From assembly GCA_046346665.1 (NCBI GenBank), contig JAXMHQ010000005.1, positions 62,001 through 126,000 on the forward strand: DNA of 64,000 nucleotides, read 5' to 3'. A model generated the notes under the pieces. The model was not told the DNA's origin. It searched no databases and saw nothing but the letters and a program-made list of their open reading frames with translations. This DNA is from JAXMHQ01 sp046346665 (GTDB lineage Bacteria; Verrucomicrobiota; Verrucomicrobiia; Limisphaerales; JAXMHQ01). Below are positions 17,411-26,616 of the stretch, piece after piece. A program made the position numbers and the translations under genes. Positions within the stretch are counted from its first letter, which is position 1. The number at the start of each line of letters is the position of its first letter.

Positions 17411-18298
17411 CTACGCCAGCCCCAGGTTCTTCAAAATCCGCACCGTCGATAGCGACTTGTTCAGCGTGTAAAAGTGGATTCCCGGCACCCCCGCCTTGAG
17501 CAGCTCCTCGCACTGCTTCGTCGCATACTCAATCCCAAATTCCGCCGACGCCACATCGTCCGCCCCCAACTCCTTCAGCCGCGCCGCCAGCGGACCCGGT
17601 ATCCGCGCCCCGCACATCGCCGTGAACCGCGTGATCTGACCCGCGCTCAGGATCGGCACCACCCCCGGCACCAGCGGCACGGTCACCCCCAGCTTCCGGC
17701 TCACATGATCCCGGAACTCCTGGAAATCCGCGTTGTCGAAAAATAACTGCGTCAGGACGAAATCCGCCCCCGCATCCACCTTCTTCTTGAGGTGCTGCCA
17801 GTCCACAAACTTGCCTTCCTTGCACGCAATGTGGCCCTCGGGAAAGCCCGCGACACCGATTGAAAAGTCTCCCTGGTTGCGAATGAACGCCACGAGCTGG
17901 CTCGAAAACTCAAAGCCGCCCGGCGTCATCCTGAATTCTCCGCCACCCGGCGGATCCCCGCGCAACGCCAGGATGTTCCGCACCCCGAGCGATTGAATCT
18001 GCTGCAGCAACGCCCGGATCTCCTCCTGCGTCGAGGAAACACACGTCAAATGCGCCACCGCCGTCAACCCGTGCTGACGCTGAATGCAATCCACAATCTT
18101 CAGCGTCTTGTCCCGTGTGCTTCCACCCGCCCCGTAGGTCACCGAACAATAATCCGGACGCGCCCCCATCAGCTCCGGGATCGTCTTCTCCATCAACACC
18201 CGGTCCCCCTCGTCCGTCTTGGGTGGGAAAAATTCGAAGGATATCACCGGCCGCCCGGCCGCGCGCTTCGCCGCATAAATGTCTCGCACGAGTTGCAT
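17411..18298 (-). CDS. metF: 5,10-methylenetetrahydrofolate reductase
   Basis: A 295-residue FAD-dependent TIM-barrel enzyme that reduces methylene-THF to methyl-THF for methionine synthesis or C1 metabolism. Motifs are SFEFFPPKTDEG, DYCSVTYGAGGSTRD, AHLTCVSST, ILALRGDPPGG, GVAGFPEGH and DFVLTQLFFDN, all diagnostic. The ATG at 18298 has GGAGG a few bases upstream; an upstream in-frame ATG at 18361 gives unconserved residues. It diverges from pyk, with a repeat in the gap. Confidence 0.95.
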   Translation of the reverse strand: MQLVRDIYAAKRAAGRPVISFEFFPPKTDEGDRVLMEKTIPELMGARPDYCSVTYGAGGSTRDKTLKIVDCIQRQHGLTAVAHLTCVSSTQEEIRALLQQIQSLGVRNILALRGDPPGGGEFRMTPGGFEFSSQLVAFIRNQGDFSIGVAGFPEGHIACKEGKFVDWQHLKKKVDAGADFVLTQLFFDNADFQEFRDHVSRKLGVTVPLVPGVVPILSAGQITRFTAMCGARIPGPLAARLKELGADDVASAEFGIEYATKQCEELLKAGVPGIHFYTLNKSLSTVRILKNLGLA

Positions 18299-18368
18299 GG
18301 GTCCTCCAACTTGGCCGAAAATCAAAGGAAATCCAAGAGAATTGAGCTCCGCCGCACGTGTCATGAAC

Positions 18369-18444
18369 GGTTGCAGGTTGCGAGTTGCAGGTTGCAGGTT
18401 CCTGGCGGGCAAAACCTGCAACCCGCAACCTGCAACTTGCAACC
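18369..18444. repeat. Inverted repeat of GGTTGCAGGTTGC words (family J)
   Basis: Left arm carries repeated TTGCAGG/TTGCGAG heptamers; the right arm carries the complementary CCTGCAACCCGCAACCTGCA. It lies between divergent metF and pyk, upstream of both, so it is unlikely to be a simple terminator. Confidence 0.8.
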
Positions 18445-18495
18445 TCCACATGAATTACTTCTTTTAATCCCCCCATTCGCCATTATCCTCCGCCC

Positions 18496-19914
18496 ATGCA
18501 ACCCAGCAGACCGCGCAAGACAAAGATTGTGGCCACACTCGGCCCGGCGACGGATTCGGCCGAAATGATCGGCCGGCTCATCGACGCCGGCGTGAATGTG
18601 TTCCGATTGAACATGTCGCACGCCCCGCACGACTGGGTCCGCCGCGTCGCGCGCGATATCCGCGCCGCCTCCGCCGCCCGGCAGGATTATGTCGGGATCA
18701 TGATGGACACCCAGGGCCCCGCGATCCGCACCGGGGAACTCGGCGTGCCGCTGGACCTGCAGCCCGGCCAGAAAATCACCCTCACCGTCCGCGGCGAACG
18801 CAGCGAGGAGGAACGGTCGGTCGACGTCAATTACGCCAATTTCGTCAATGACATCAGCGTCGGCGACGTGGTGCTCGTCGACAACGGCACGATCGAATTC
18901 AAGGTGCTCACCAAGTCCGGCAACAAGGTCGAGTGCGAAGTTCTCACCGCCGGCAAACTCGGCAGCCGCCGCCACATCAATCTCCCGGGCGTCAAAGTCA
19001 GCCTCCCAGCCCTCACGGCCAAGGATATCAAGGACGTCCTGCTCGGACTCGAGATCGGCGTCGACCTCGTCGCGCTGTCGTTCGTCCGCGAAGCCCGCGA
19101 CCTCCTCCAGCTCAAGGAACTGTTCAGCGAAACCCAGTCGCCCCCCCTCGTCATCGCCAAAATCGAGGACCAACAGGCCGTCGCCAACCTCGACAGCATC
19201 GTCCAGGAAGCCGACGGAATCATGGTCGCCCGAGGCGATCTCGGGATCGAAATTCCCTACGAGGAACTGCCCATCGTCCAGCGCCGCATCGTCAAAACCT
19301 GCCTCCGCGTCGGCAAACCCGTCATCGTCGCCACCCACATGCTCGAAAGCATGATCGAAGCCCCCATGCCCACCCGCGCGGAAGTCACCGACGTCGCCAA
19401 CGCCGTCTATGAACAGGCCGACGCCATCATGCTCAGCGGCGAAACCACCGTCGGTAAACACCCGCTCAAGTGCATCGAGGTGTTCGACCGCATCGCCACC
19501 CGCATCGAGCGCAGCGGCGGCGCCAATTTCTTCGAGCATTCCGATCTCACCACGCCGCGGCAAAAGCTGGTGAAGAGCGCCGTCGTGATGGCGAACGAAT
19601 TGCGTGCCGAAGCAATCCTGGTCATCACGCGCAGCGGCAAGATGGCCCGTTACACCGCCTGGCTCCGGCCCCGCCATTCCAGGATCTACGCCCTGTGCCC
19701 GCGCGCCGAGGTCGCCAGCGCCCTCAGCCTCAGCTACGGCGTCACCCCGCTCGTCTCCACCTTCGACCTCATCAATCCCGAAAACACCATCGAATCCGCC
19801 CTGAAACTCCTCGTCGACGAAGGACGCCTCCACAAAAACACCACCGTCGTCGTCATAGGCTCCATCCTCGTCGGCGACCAAATCGTCGACGCCGTCCAAA
19901 TGCGGGTCGTATAA
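18496..19914 (+). CDS. pyk: Pyruvate kinase
   Basis: A 472-residue glycolytic enzyme that converts phosphoenolpyruvate and ADP to pyruvate and ATP. N-terminal TKIVATLGPA, then VFRLNMSHAPHD, MMDTQGPAIRTGE, the catalytic AKIEDQQAV, GIMVARGDLGIEI and the cation-site region ATHMLESMIEAPMPTRAE are all present; a C-terminal regulatory domain completes the fold. A TATCCT box lies six bases before the ATG but its -35 is weak. With nifJ in the same window it supplies pyruvate for acetyl-CoA formation. Confidence 0.96.
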   Translation: MQPSRPRKTKIVATLGPATDSAEMIGRLIDAGVNVFRLNMSHAPHDWVRRVARDIRAASAARQDYVGIMMDTQGPAIRTGELGVPLDLQPGQKITLTVRGERSEEERSVDVNYANFVNDISVGDVVLVDNGTIEFKVLTKSGNKVECEVLTAGKLGSRRHINLPGVKVSLPALTAKDIKDVLLGLEIGVDLVALSFVREARDLLQLKELFSETQSPPLVIAKIEDQQAVANLDSIVQEADGIMVARGDLGIEIPYEELPIVQRRIVKTCLRVGKPVIVATHMLESMIEAPMPTRAEVTDVANAVYEQADAIMLSGETTVGKHPLKCIEVFDRIATRIERSGGANFFEHSDLTTPRQKLVKSAVVMANELRAEAILVITRSGKMARYTAWLRPRHSRIYALCPRAEVASALSLSYGVTPLVSTFDLINPENTIESALKLLVDEGRLHKNTTVVVIGSILVGDQIVDAVQMRVV

Positions 19915-19926
19915 CCGTCAAATAAG

Positions 19927-20023
19927 GCAGGAGACGACGTCAGGAGTCTCAAACTGATCTCGTAAAACACGCCCCAGCTCCGTCTCCGCTGCAAAGATGG
20001 AGTCTCGTCACCTCGACTCCTGC
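19927..20023. repeat. Inverted repeat, family E, diverged copy
   Basis: Arms GCAGGAGACGACGTCAGGAG and GTCACCTCGACTCCTGC (to 20023) are imperfect complements and share words with the element at 17321. It occupies most of the pyk-20110 gap, where no gene is seen. Confidence 0.75.
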
Positions 20024-20109
20024 ATCAATCAAAGCAGCTCTTCGGGTCGTGAAAGTTGAACAGAACTGTCCGGAACGAGGTCAAAATTGGAGAGCCGGGG
20101 ACTTCGTGC

Positions 20110-20559
20110 ATGAAACGATCGATTTGCCTTTGTTGGCTTCTTGGCCTGTCCTCCTTCGCCAGGGCGGATACGAATACGGTCACCGGCATCGCCGTGGCCC
20201 CGGCCCAAAATTCGCTGCGCGATTCCCGGGCCTGGCAGGATCTCCTGACCGGACACGTGCCGTCCGCCACCAGCGTCCGGCTCGGCAAAAGCGACTTCAC
20301 CCTGAGCGGCCCAATCCTGCAGGGATTCAAGCCACGGCCGCGTTTTGAGGATCGCAGTTTGGGACAGCAAATCCTGGATCTGCCCGTGGTCAGTTGGGTG
20401 ATTCCGCAGCGACTGGATGCACCGCAAGGCAACGCGGTCCTCTATTTCGCCTGGAACGCACCCAGCTCTCAACCCTGGATCGCGGTAGCCGGCGGCCAGC
20501 CGGCCGGCAGCGCCTTTTCCACAATGGGAACGCCCGGGCAGATCAGCATCAGTTGGTGA
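20110..20559 (+). CDS. Small exported hypothetical protein
   Basis: A 149-residue protein of unknown function. The ATG at 20110 yields a short signal peptide (MKRSICLCWLLGLSSFARA) with likely cleavage after ARA. The remainder holds no motif that I recognise; residues 80-140 contain several tryptophans and hydrophobic beta-like stretches. An in-frame ATG at 20056 would place 18 polar residues before the signal and is less likely. It lies 63 bases upstream of the PDZ gene and both may share a transcript. Confidence 0.6.
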   Translation: MKRSICLCWLLGLSSFARADTNTVTGIAVAPAQNSLRDSRAWQDLLTGHVPSATSVRLGKSDFTLSGPILQGFKPRPRFEDRSLGQQILDLPVVSWVIPQRLDAPQGNAVLYFAWNAPSSQPWIAVAGGQPAGSAFSTMGTPGQISISW

Positions 20560-20593
20560 TCCTTCCAGCGCATCCCGGGCGAATCCGCTTTAT

Positions 20594-20623
20594 TATCCGC
20601 GTCATCCGTGTCATCGGTGGTTA
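20594..20623. repeat. Single arm of family A repeat just upstream of a start codon
   Basis: The words ATCCGCGTCATCCGTGTCAT and GGTGGTTA match the 3' arm of family A elements, here without a partner arm, and run into the ATG of the PDZ gene at 20623. Confidence 0.6.
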
Positions 20624-21306
20624 TGCGCAGATTCTCCATCCGGTCCGCGGCCGCCCTGCTGGCCCTCGCAGGTTGCGCCGTCCTGGCCTGGCAGGTTCAT
20701 TCGTTGCACGGCCGGCTGGATCGCCTCGACGCGGAAAATGCCGCGTTGCGGAAATCGGATGAGGAATGGATCCGCCTGAAATCCGAGGTGGCGGCGGCGC
20801 AAAGTCTGCAAAGCCAGCAGGCGGAGATCGAACAGTTGCGGGAGGAAAACAAGGACCTGCTCCGGCTGCGCAACGAGATCCGTGAATTGCGGCTTAAGCA
20901 GGAGCAGGCGGAATCTCTGAAGGCCGCCAATGCCAGGCTCCTCCAGGTCCTCCAAAACTCACAGCTCAATTCGAATCTGCAATCCGCGGTGGCCGATGCG
21001 CGCCGCCAGGGCGCCCTGCTCGGCATCGCCATCCGCCCCGCCAACGACCCCCGCAACCCCGCCGCCGGCTCCTCCCCTTTCAACGGCGCCGCGGTCACCT
21101 GGATCGATCCCAACGCCCCGATCGCCGCCGCGGGAGTGCGCGTGGGCGACATCATCGTGCGCGTCGACGGCCGGACGATCGAAAACCCGGAACAACTCCA
21201 ATCGGAAATGCTCGCCCGCAAACCCGGTGACTTCGTGACACTGGACGTGATCCGCGGCAACGACCCGGTCCGCCTCCAAGTCCGGACCATTCCTTGGAAA
21301 CAATAA
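20623..21306 (+). CDS. Membrane-anchored coiled-coil protein with PDZ domain
   Basis: A 227-residue envelope protein. One N-terminal membrane anchor (SAAALLALAGCAVLAWQV) is followed by a coiled coil with Leu/Glu/Arg heptads from about residue 27 to 115, then a PDZ domain (about 133-225) with GLLGIAI-type carboxylate loop (GALLGIAIRP) and the typical AGVRVGDIIVRVDGRTIENPEQLQ. PDZ domains bind C-terminal tails; there is no protease domain here, so it likely acts as a scaffold or adaptor in the periplasm. The membrane segment contains a cysteine (LAGC), so a lipoprotein signal is a possible alternative. GTG at 20608 is an alternative start inside a repeat. Confidence 0.78.
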   Translation: MRRFSIRSAAALLALAGCAVLAWQVHSLHGRLDRLDAENAALRKSDEEWIRLKSEVAAAQSLQSQQAEIEQLREENKDLLRLRNEIRELRLKQEQAESLKAANARLLQVLQNSQLNSNLQSAVADARRQGALLGIAIRPANDPRNPAAGSSPFNGAAVTWIDPNAPIAAAGVRVGDIIVRVDGRTIENPEQLQSEMLARKPGDFVTLDVIRGNDPVRLQVRTIPWKQ

Positions 21307-21323
21307 CCCCCCGACGGCCCAAA

Positions 21324-21380
21324 ATTCACAATTATAGGACTGACCCCTTCGGGAAAGGGGTCAGTCCTATAATTGTGAAT
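21324..21380. terminator. Perfect 26-bp hairpin between convergent genes
   Basis: Arms 21324-21349 and 21355-21380 are exact complements around a five-base loop (CGGGA). The core word is TATAGGACTGACCCCTT. Placed between the PDZ gene and nuoN, both ending here, it could serve as a bidirectional terminator, but its exactness and lack of poly-T resemble REP-type mobile palindromes too. Confidence 0.75.
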
Positions 21381-21406
21381 CCGGCGGGTCGGTGCAGGCT
21401 CCGTTC

Positions 21407-22864
21407 CTATCGCAAGGCGGCGATGGCGGCGGCGGCGAGCCGGAGGACGGGGCCTGGGAATAATCCCAGCCAGAGGATGGCCGCCACGCAGCAGCCGAGC
21501 GCCAGGAGGGCCGGGGTCGAAATGCAGATGCGCGGCGCTTCGGCGGGGCTTTCGTCCCAATACATCGCCCGGATGACACGGAAATAGTAGAAGATGGAAA
21601 TCACCACGCCGACGACGGCAGTCACGGCGAGGCAGTAAAAGCCATGGTTCGATGGCGCGTGTTCCACGACGGCACCGAGCAGCAGGAATTTTCCAAAGAA
21701 CCCCGCCAGCGGCGGAAGTCCGGCGAGTGAAACCAGCGCGACGGCGAGAGCGGCCGCCAGAAGGGGCGATCGCTGGCCCAATCCGGACAAACCCGACACA
21801 TCCTCGCTGTCCAGGTGGCGCAGGGCGACCGTCACGATGAGAAAGGCCGCCATGACGGTGAACACGTAACCGGCAAGGTAATAGAGCAGCGCCGAGCCGC
21901 CGGCGTTGCCGCCGCCCGCCATGGCCGCGACGCCGAGCAACAGGTAGCCCGCATGCGCGATGCTGGAATAGCCCAGCAGCCGTTTCACGTTCCGCTGAAA
22001 CAGCGCGCACAGGTTTCCGTAGAGAATCGTCAGCGCGCACAGAACAATCCATACATTCTGCCAGCGTGCAGCCAGCTCGGGCATCGCGGTGAACAACAAC
22101 CGGAGCAGCAGCGCAAAGCCGGCCGCCTTCGATCCCGCCGCCAGGAATGCCGTGGTCGGCGTCGGGGCGCCCTGGTAAACATCCGGCACCCACAACTGGA
22201 ATGGCACCATGGCGATCTTGAATCCCAGCCCGACGAGCACCATCAGCGCGCCCAACTGGAACAGCTTGCTGCCCGACACGCGGTCCCAGCTTGCGGCGAT
22301 TTCCGAAAAACTGAACGACCCCGCCGTGCCCGCCACGAGCGCGATGCCAAACACCAGGATTCCGGACGACAACGCGCCCTGGATCAGGTATTTCACGCCC
22401 GCCTCGAGCGACAACCGGTTCCTCCGCTGAAAACTGGTCAGCACATAAAACGTGACCGTGATCAATTCGAGCGAGACGAACAGCATCGCAAAATTCCCGG
22501 CCGACGCGGCGAACAACATGCCCGACAGCGCGAACAGGATCAGGCCGCAATATTCCGGAAACCCGGATTCAATCCGGTCCGAAAATTCCACCGCGTTCAC
22601 GAGCGCCAGGATGGCGGCGGCGAGGAAGAATCGTTTGAAAAACAGGGCGAAGGCGTCCTGGACAAACACGCCGCCCGCCATCGAGCCGGTGACGGAGCCG
22701 GGGCCGTTGGCGAGGAAGGTGCCTGCCAGCAGCACGGCCAGCGCGGCGGCAGCGGCGTAGCCCAGCCCGCGCTTGTGGGCCAGCGGCAGCCAGAGATCCG
22801 CCGCCAGGACCAGCAGGCCCAGGATCACCACCGCGATTTCCAATGTCATCAAGGACAAATTCAT
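21407..22864 (-). CDS. nuoN: NADH-quinone oxidoreductase subunit N
   Basis: A 485-residue antiporter-like membrane subunit of complex I that takes part in proton pumping. About 14 membrane segments are visible, with the conserved GLGFKIAMVPFQLWVPDVYQGAPTP-type loop (lysine and histidine/tryptophan region) and YSSIAHAGYLLLG. The ATG at 22864 has GAGGG before it; an upstream in-frame start at 22888 overlaps nuoM more. It is the last gene of the nuo locus. Confidence 0.95.
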   Translation of the reverse strand: MNLSLMTLEIAVVILGLLVLAADLWLPLAHKRGLGYAAAAALAVLLAGTFLANGPGSVTGSMAGGVFVQDAFALFFKRFFLAAAILALVNAVEFSDRIESGFPEYCGLILFALSGMLFAASAGNFAMLFVSLELITVTFYVLTSFQRRNRLSLEAGVKYLIQGALSSGILVFGIALVAGTAGSFSFSEIAASWDRVSGSKLFQLGALMVLVGLGFKIAMVPFQLWVPDVYQGAPTPTTAFLAAGSKAAGFALLLRLLFTAMPELAARWQNVWIVLCALTILYGNLCALFQRNVKRLLGYSSIAHAGYLLLGVAAMAGGGNAGGSALLYYLAGYVFTVMAAFLIVTVALRHLDSEDVSGLSGLGQRSPLLAAALAVALVSLAGLPPLAGFFGKFLLLGAVVEHAPSNHGFYCLAVTAVVGVVISIFYYFRVIRAMYWDESPAEAPRICISTPALLALGCCVAAILWLGLFPGPVLRLAAAAIAALR

Positions 22865-22868
22865 ACCC

Positions 22869-24428
22869 TCATTGCACGGGACCGGCATTCACCACGACCA
22901 CAGCCGCGGCCGGAGCCGGCCCGTTGGCCTTCTCAATCAATTCCACTATGGCGCCCGTGGCCGGCTGGATCCGGTCGGTGAGCAGGAACGGGAAAAATCC
23001 AAAAATCAGCAGCGCCGCCAGCAGGAGAACGTAGGGCACCCGGCGCCACAAAGCGGCGTCCGTGAGACCGGACCAGGCTTCGGGCGACGGCCCGTGAACA
23101 ATCGCCCGCACCGCCCGCAGCATGTAGATCGCACCCACCACCAGCGCGCCCCAGATGGCCAGCACGACGACTGAATGCAGCGCGCCGCGTTCCCAACCGC
23201 CGAACAGCACCATCACTTCGCCGATAAAATTCGCGAATCCGGGCAGACCGCACCCCGCCAGCGCCGCCATCGTCAGCGCTGTCCCGATGAACCGCATCCG
23301 CGAACCCAGCCCGCCCAACCGCGCCATCTCCAGCGTCCCGGTCCGGGAATAAATGTATCCGCTCAACCCGAACGTCAGCGCGGCGAGAAATCCATGCGCA
23401 ATCATCACCACCACGGCGCCGGTCAATCCGACGAGGTTCAACGTGGCGATGCCGAGGAACACCATGCCCATGTGCGCCACGCTCGAATTGCCGATCAACA
23501 AATTCAAATCCCGCTGCCGCATCGCCACCCAGCCGGCATAAACAATATTCCCGAGACACAACCACGACAGGATTCCCATCCAATGCTGGGCCGACTGGGG
23601 CATCATGGGCAGCGCGATCCGGATCAGGCCGTACAAACCGAATTTCTTCAGCACACCGGCGTGCAGCATGGCGGTGGGTGTCGGAGCCGACCCATACCCG
23701 AGCGGCGCCCAGGTGTGGAAAGGCCACAGCGAAACGAGAATTCCAAATCCGAAAAGCAACAGCGGGAAGACGCAGCCCTGCGCACCGGCGCTCATCGGGT
23801 TTTCCGCGAACCAGCGCGTCAGGCTCGGGATATCGAACGTGCGATGCTCCGCCGGCACCTGCAGGTAAAGTGCGATCAATCCCAGCAGCGCCAGCAGCGC
23901 GCCCAGGCTGAGATACAACGTGATCTGGAACGCCGCATAATTCTTCCGCTCGCCCCGGCCCCAGATCCCGATCATGAGGAACGTCGGCACCAGCGCGAGT
24001 TCGTGGAAGAAGTAGAAAAAGAACAGGTCGAGCGAGGCGAACGCCGCCAGGATTCCGCCGGCCATGAGCAGCAGGAGGATGTAGAATTCCTTCTCGCGGG
24101 TCCGGATTTCGAACGAGCAACACGCGGCCGCAAACGCCACCGTGGCGCCCATGAGGATCAGCCCGACGTTCAATCCGTCGACCCCAAACCGGCAGCTCAT
24201 GCCGAGCGACGATGCGCCGAGCCCTGGAATCACCGACACGAACCTGAATCCCGAGGTGTCCGCCGCCGCGTGGTTGAACCCGGCAAACACCGCCAGCGCG
24301 AGCAGCAGGCTGATGCCGGTGGCCGCGAGGGTCACGGCCCGGAGCACGGCGCGATCCGGCCGCGGCAGCGCCGCAAGCCCGGCGGCCGCCGCGAGCGGCA
24401 GCAGAAATATGAGCGTCAGGAGCGTCAT
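22869..24428 (-). CDS. nuoM: NADH-quinone oxidoreductase subunit M
   Basis: A 519-residue antiporter-like subunit of the complex I membrane arm. Diagnostic residues include FFHELALVPTFLMIGIWG with the conserved glutamate, WPFHTWAPLGYGSAPTPTA and NSSVAHMGMVFLG. It lies nine bases downstream of the nuoL stop and four before nuoN, in the standard L-M-N order. Confidence 0.96.
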   Translation of the reverse strand: MTLLTLIFLLPLAAAAGLAALPRPDRAVLRAVTLAATGISLLLALAVFAGFNHAAADTSGFRFVSVIPGLGASSLGMSCRFGVDGLNVGLILMGATVAFAAACCSFEIRTREKEFYILLLLMAGGILAAFASLDLFFFYFFHELALVPTFLMIGIWGRGERKNYAAFQITLYLSLGALLALLGLIALYLQVPAEHRTFDIPSLTRWFAENPMSAGAQGCVFPLLLFGFGILVSLWPFHTWAPLGYGSAPTPTAMLHAGVLKKFGLYGLIRIALPMMPQSAQHWMGILSWLCLGNIVYAGWVAMRQRDLNLLIGNSSVAHMGMVFLGIATLNLVGLTGAVVVMIAHGFLAALTFGLSGYIYSRTGTLEMARLGGLGSRMRFIGTALTMAALAGCGLPGFANFIGEVMVLFGGWERGALHSVVVLAIWGALVVGAIYMLRAVRAIVHGPSPEAWSGLTDAALWRRVPYVLLLAALLIFGFFPFLLTDRIQPATGAIVELIEKANGPAPAAAVVVVNAGPVQ

Positions 24429-24437
24429 GTCAGGTCG

Positions 24438-26312
24438 TTATTTTCCAAGCACCCACCAGATCAGCACCGCCGTCCCCAGGACCAGCAACAGGGCGTATCC
24501 CTGCAGGTTCCCGGTTTGGAACAATCGCAGCGCGCGCCCGGCCAGCTCGGTCGTTCCATGAATCCCACGCACGCCCAGGCCGGCAATGATCCAGCGATCG
24601 AACCAATCCGCGACCGCGGCGATGAAGTCGTGCCCGCGAATGAAGGTCGCCTCGTAAAGTTCGTCGAAATAAAACCGGTCCCGCATCGCGCGCGAGAGCG
24701 CGCCCAGGCGCGCCGGCAGCGGATCCACCCTGGTTTTCGAGTAGGCCAGGTGCGCCGCGATAAGGCCGAGGATCACGGCCGAGAGGCTGATCGCGGTGCC
24801 GACGGGCGATTCGACGAACGGTTCCGTCAATTTCTGCAGAAAAGTCAGGGCATGTTCCGCCGCCGGTTCGGAGGCAAACACGGACTGGTAAACGGCCTGG
24901 ATACCGAGAAAGCCGCCCGCCAAACTCAGCAAGGCCAGCCCGCGCAGGGGCCAGGTCATGACCGGCGGAGATTCATGCGCATGCCGGGCGGCGTCGGTGC
25001 GGGCCGATCCCAGGAACGCGACATGGAACAGGCGCAGCACGTAAAAGGCGGTCAGTGCCGCGACGAACGCGCCCAGGGCGAACAAGCCGTAATGATGTTG
25101 CGCGAAAGCATGGCCCAGGATGCTGTCCTTCGAGTAAAATCCGCTGAACGGCGGCACGCCGCTCAACGCCAGTGCGCCGAACAGGAATGTCCACGTCGTC
25201 ACCCGCATCCGCGACCGCAAATCGCCCATCTTCCAGATGTCCTGTTCGCCGTGCAACCCATGGATGACCGAGCCGGCGGCGAGGAACAACAGCGCCTTGA
25301 AGAAAGCGTGCGTGGTCAGGTGATACATGGCGGCCGACGGTGCCGACATTCCCACGGACATGACCATGTAACCGAGTTGCGACAGGGTGGAATAGGCAAG
25401 GATTCGTTTGATGTCGTCCTGCTGAATGGCAATAAGCGCGGAGAGCAGGGCCGTGAATCCTCCGATCCATGCGATCACCTGCAGCGCCTGGGCGTCGAAC
25501 AGGAAAATCACCCGGCACAACATGTAAACACCGGCGGCAACCATGGTCGCGGCGTGGATGAGGGCCGACACGGGCGTCGGGCCTTCCATGGCGTCCGGCA
25601 GCCACACGTGCAGCGGGAACTGCGCGGATTTGCCGACCGCGCCGCAGAAGATGAGCAGTCCGGCGAGCGTGGCCGCGGTGCCGAGGGCGGCGGGGTTGGC
25701 GGCGATTTTTTCCTGCAACGCGGTGAAATTGAGGGCGCCCAGCGTGGTGAACACGACGAGGATGCCGAGCAGGAATCCGAAATCACCGAGTCGATTCGTG
25801 ATGAACGCCTTTTTGGCGGCGTCGGCCGCGCTGGGTTTGCCGAACCAGAACCCGATCAGCAGGTAGCTCGAGACACCGACCAGTTCCCAGAAGATGAACA
25901 TCTGGAGGAAATTCGCCGAGAGCACGATGCCGAGCATCGAGAACGTGAACAGGCTCAGGCAGGCGAAATAGCGCGCGTAACCCGGATCGTCGTGCATGTA
26001 GCCGGCCGAGTAAACATGGATGGCGCCGCCCACCCCGGTGACGATGAGCAGCATCATCAGGCTCAGCGAATCGATGCGGATGCCGAAATCGGCCTGGAGA
26101 TTGCCGACCGACAGCCAGGGCGCCGAGAGTTCGAGCGGGGCCCAGCCGTGCAGGGCGAGGAAGGCGAGCGTGAGGGCGAACCCGGCGAGGACAGCGCCGA
26201 TGGACAGGGTGGCGCTGAGGCGCGGGTTGCGCAGCGTGAACAGCACGATGCCACCCGCCGCGAGGAGCGGCAGGAACAGGATGAGCCAGGGTATGATCGC
26301 GTCCGGTCTCAT
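24438..26312 (-). CDS. nuoL: NADH-quinone oxidoreductase subunit L
   Basis: A 624-residue distal antiporter-like subunit with the long C-terminal lateral helix. Motifs include FIFWELVGVSSYLLIGFW, FPLHVWLPDAMEGPTPVSAL, YSTLSQLGYMVMSVG and GVPPFSGFYSKDSIL. Its ATG overlaps the nuoK stop (ATGA), giving coupled translation. Confidence 0.97.
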   Translation of the reverse strand: MRPDAIIPWLILFLPLLAAGGIVLFTLRNPRLSATLSIGAVLAGFALTLAFLALHGWAPLELSAPWLSVGNLQADFGIRIDSLSLMMLLIVTGVGGAIHVYSAGYMHDDPGYARYFACLSLFTFSMLGIVLSANFLQMFIFWELVGVSSYLLIGFWFGKPSAADAAKKAFITNRLGDFGFLLGILVVFTTLGALNFTALQEKIAANPAALGTAATLAGLLIFCGAVGKSAQFPLHVWLPDAMEGPTPVSALIHAATMVAAGVYMLCRVIFLFDAQALQVIAWIGGFTALLSALIAIQQDDIKRILAYSTLSQLGYMVMSVGMSAPSAAMYHLTTHAFFKALLFLAAGSVIHGLHGEQDIWKMGDLRSRMRVTTWTFLFGALALSGVPPFSGFYSKDSILGHAFAQHHYGLFALGAFVAALTAFYVLRLFHVAFLGSARTDAARHAHESPPVMTWPLRGLALLSLAGGFLGIQAVYQSVFASEPAAEHALTFLQKLTEPFVESPVGTAISLSAVILGLIAAHLAYSKTRVDPLPARLGALSRAMRDRFYFDELYEATFIRGHDFIAAVADWFDRWIIAGLGVRGIHGTTELAGRALRLFQTGNLQGYALLLVLGTAVLIWWVLGK

Positions 26313-26614
26313 AGTTTCATCGCGGTCAGATCCTCGACATGGGCCGTCTGGCGTTTGCGGTAGAGGGCGACGATGAGGGCGAGGCCGACGGCGACCTCGG
26401 CGGCGGCGACGGTGATGATGAAGAACACCATGACCTGGCCGTTGAGGTTGTCGTTGAACCGCGAGAACGCGACGAAGGCGAGGTTGGCGGAATTGAGCAT
26501 CAGTTCGAGCGACATGTAAATCACCAGCAGATTGCGCCGTGCGATCACGCCGAACAGGCCCAGGCAGAACAGCAGTCCGCTGACAACCAGGTAATGTTCA
26601 AGTCCGGGGTGCAT
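26309..26614 (-). CDS. nuoK: NADH-quinone oxidoreductase subunit K
   Basis: A 101-residue subunit with three membrane helices. The start MHPGLEHYLVVSGLLFCLGL and the conserved membrane glutamates in SLELMLNSANL and AAAEVAVGLALIV identify it. Length equals the family norm. The ATG at 26614 follows nuoJ by two bases. Confidence 0.96.
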   Translation of the reverse strand: MHPGLEHYLVVSGLLFCLGLFGVIARRNLLVIYMSLELMLNSANLAFVAFSRFNDNLNGQVMVFFIITVAAAEVAVGLALIVALYRKRQTAHVEDLTAMKL

Positions 26615-26616
26615 GG

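Noticed and set aside
18369..18444. Possible CRISPR array from repeated TTGCAGG words
   Set aside because: Units are 7-8 bases without spacers and form an inverted repeat; no cas genes are present.
23175..26363. Plus-strand open frame of about 1,060 codons opposite nuoM, nuoL and nuoK
   Set aside because: It is antisense to three certain genes and its translation is low-complexity R/Q/H/E-rich; no domain is seen.
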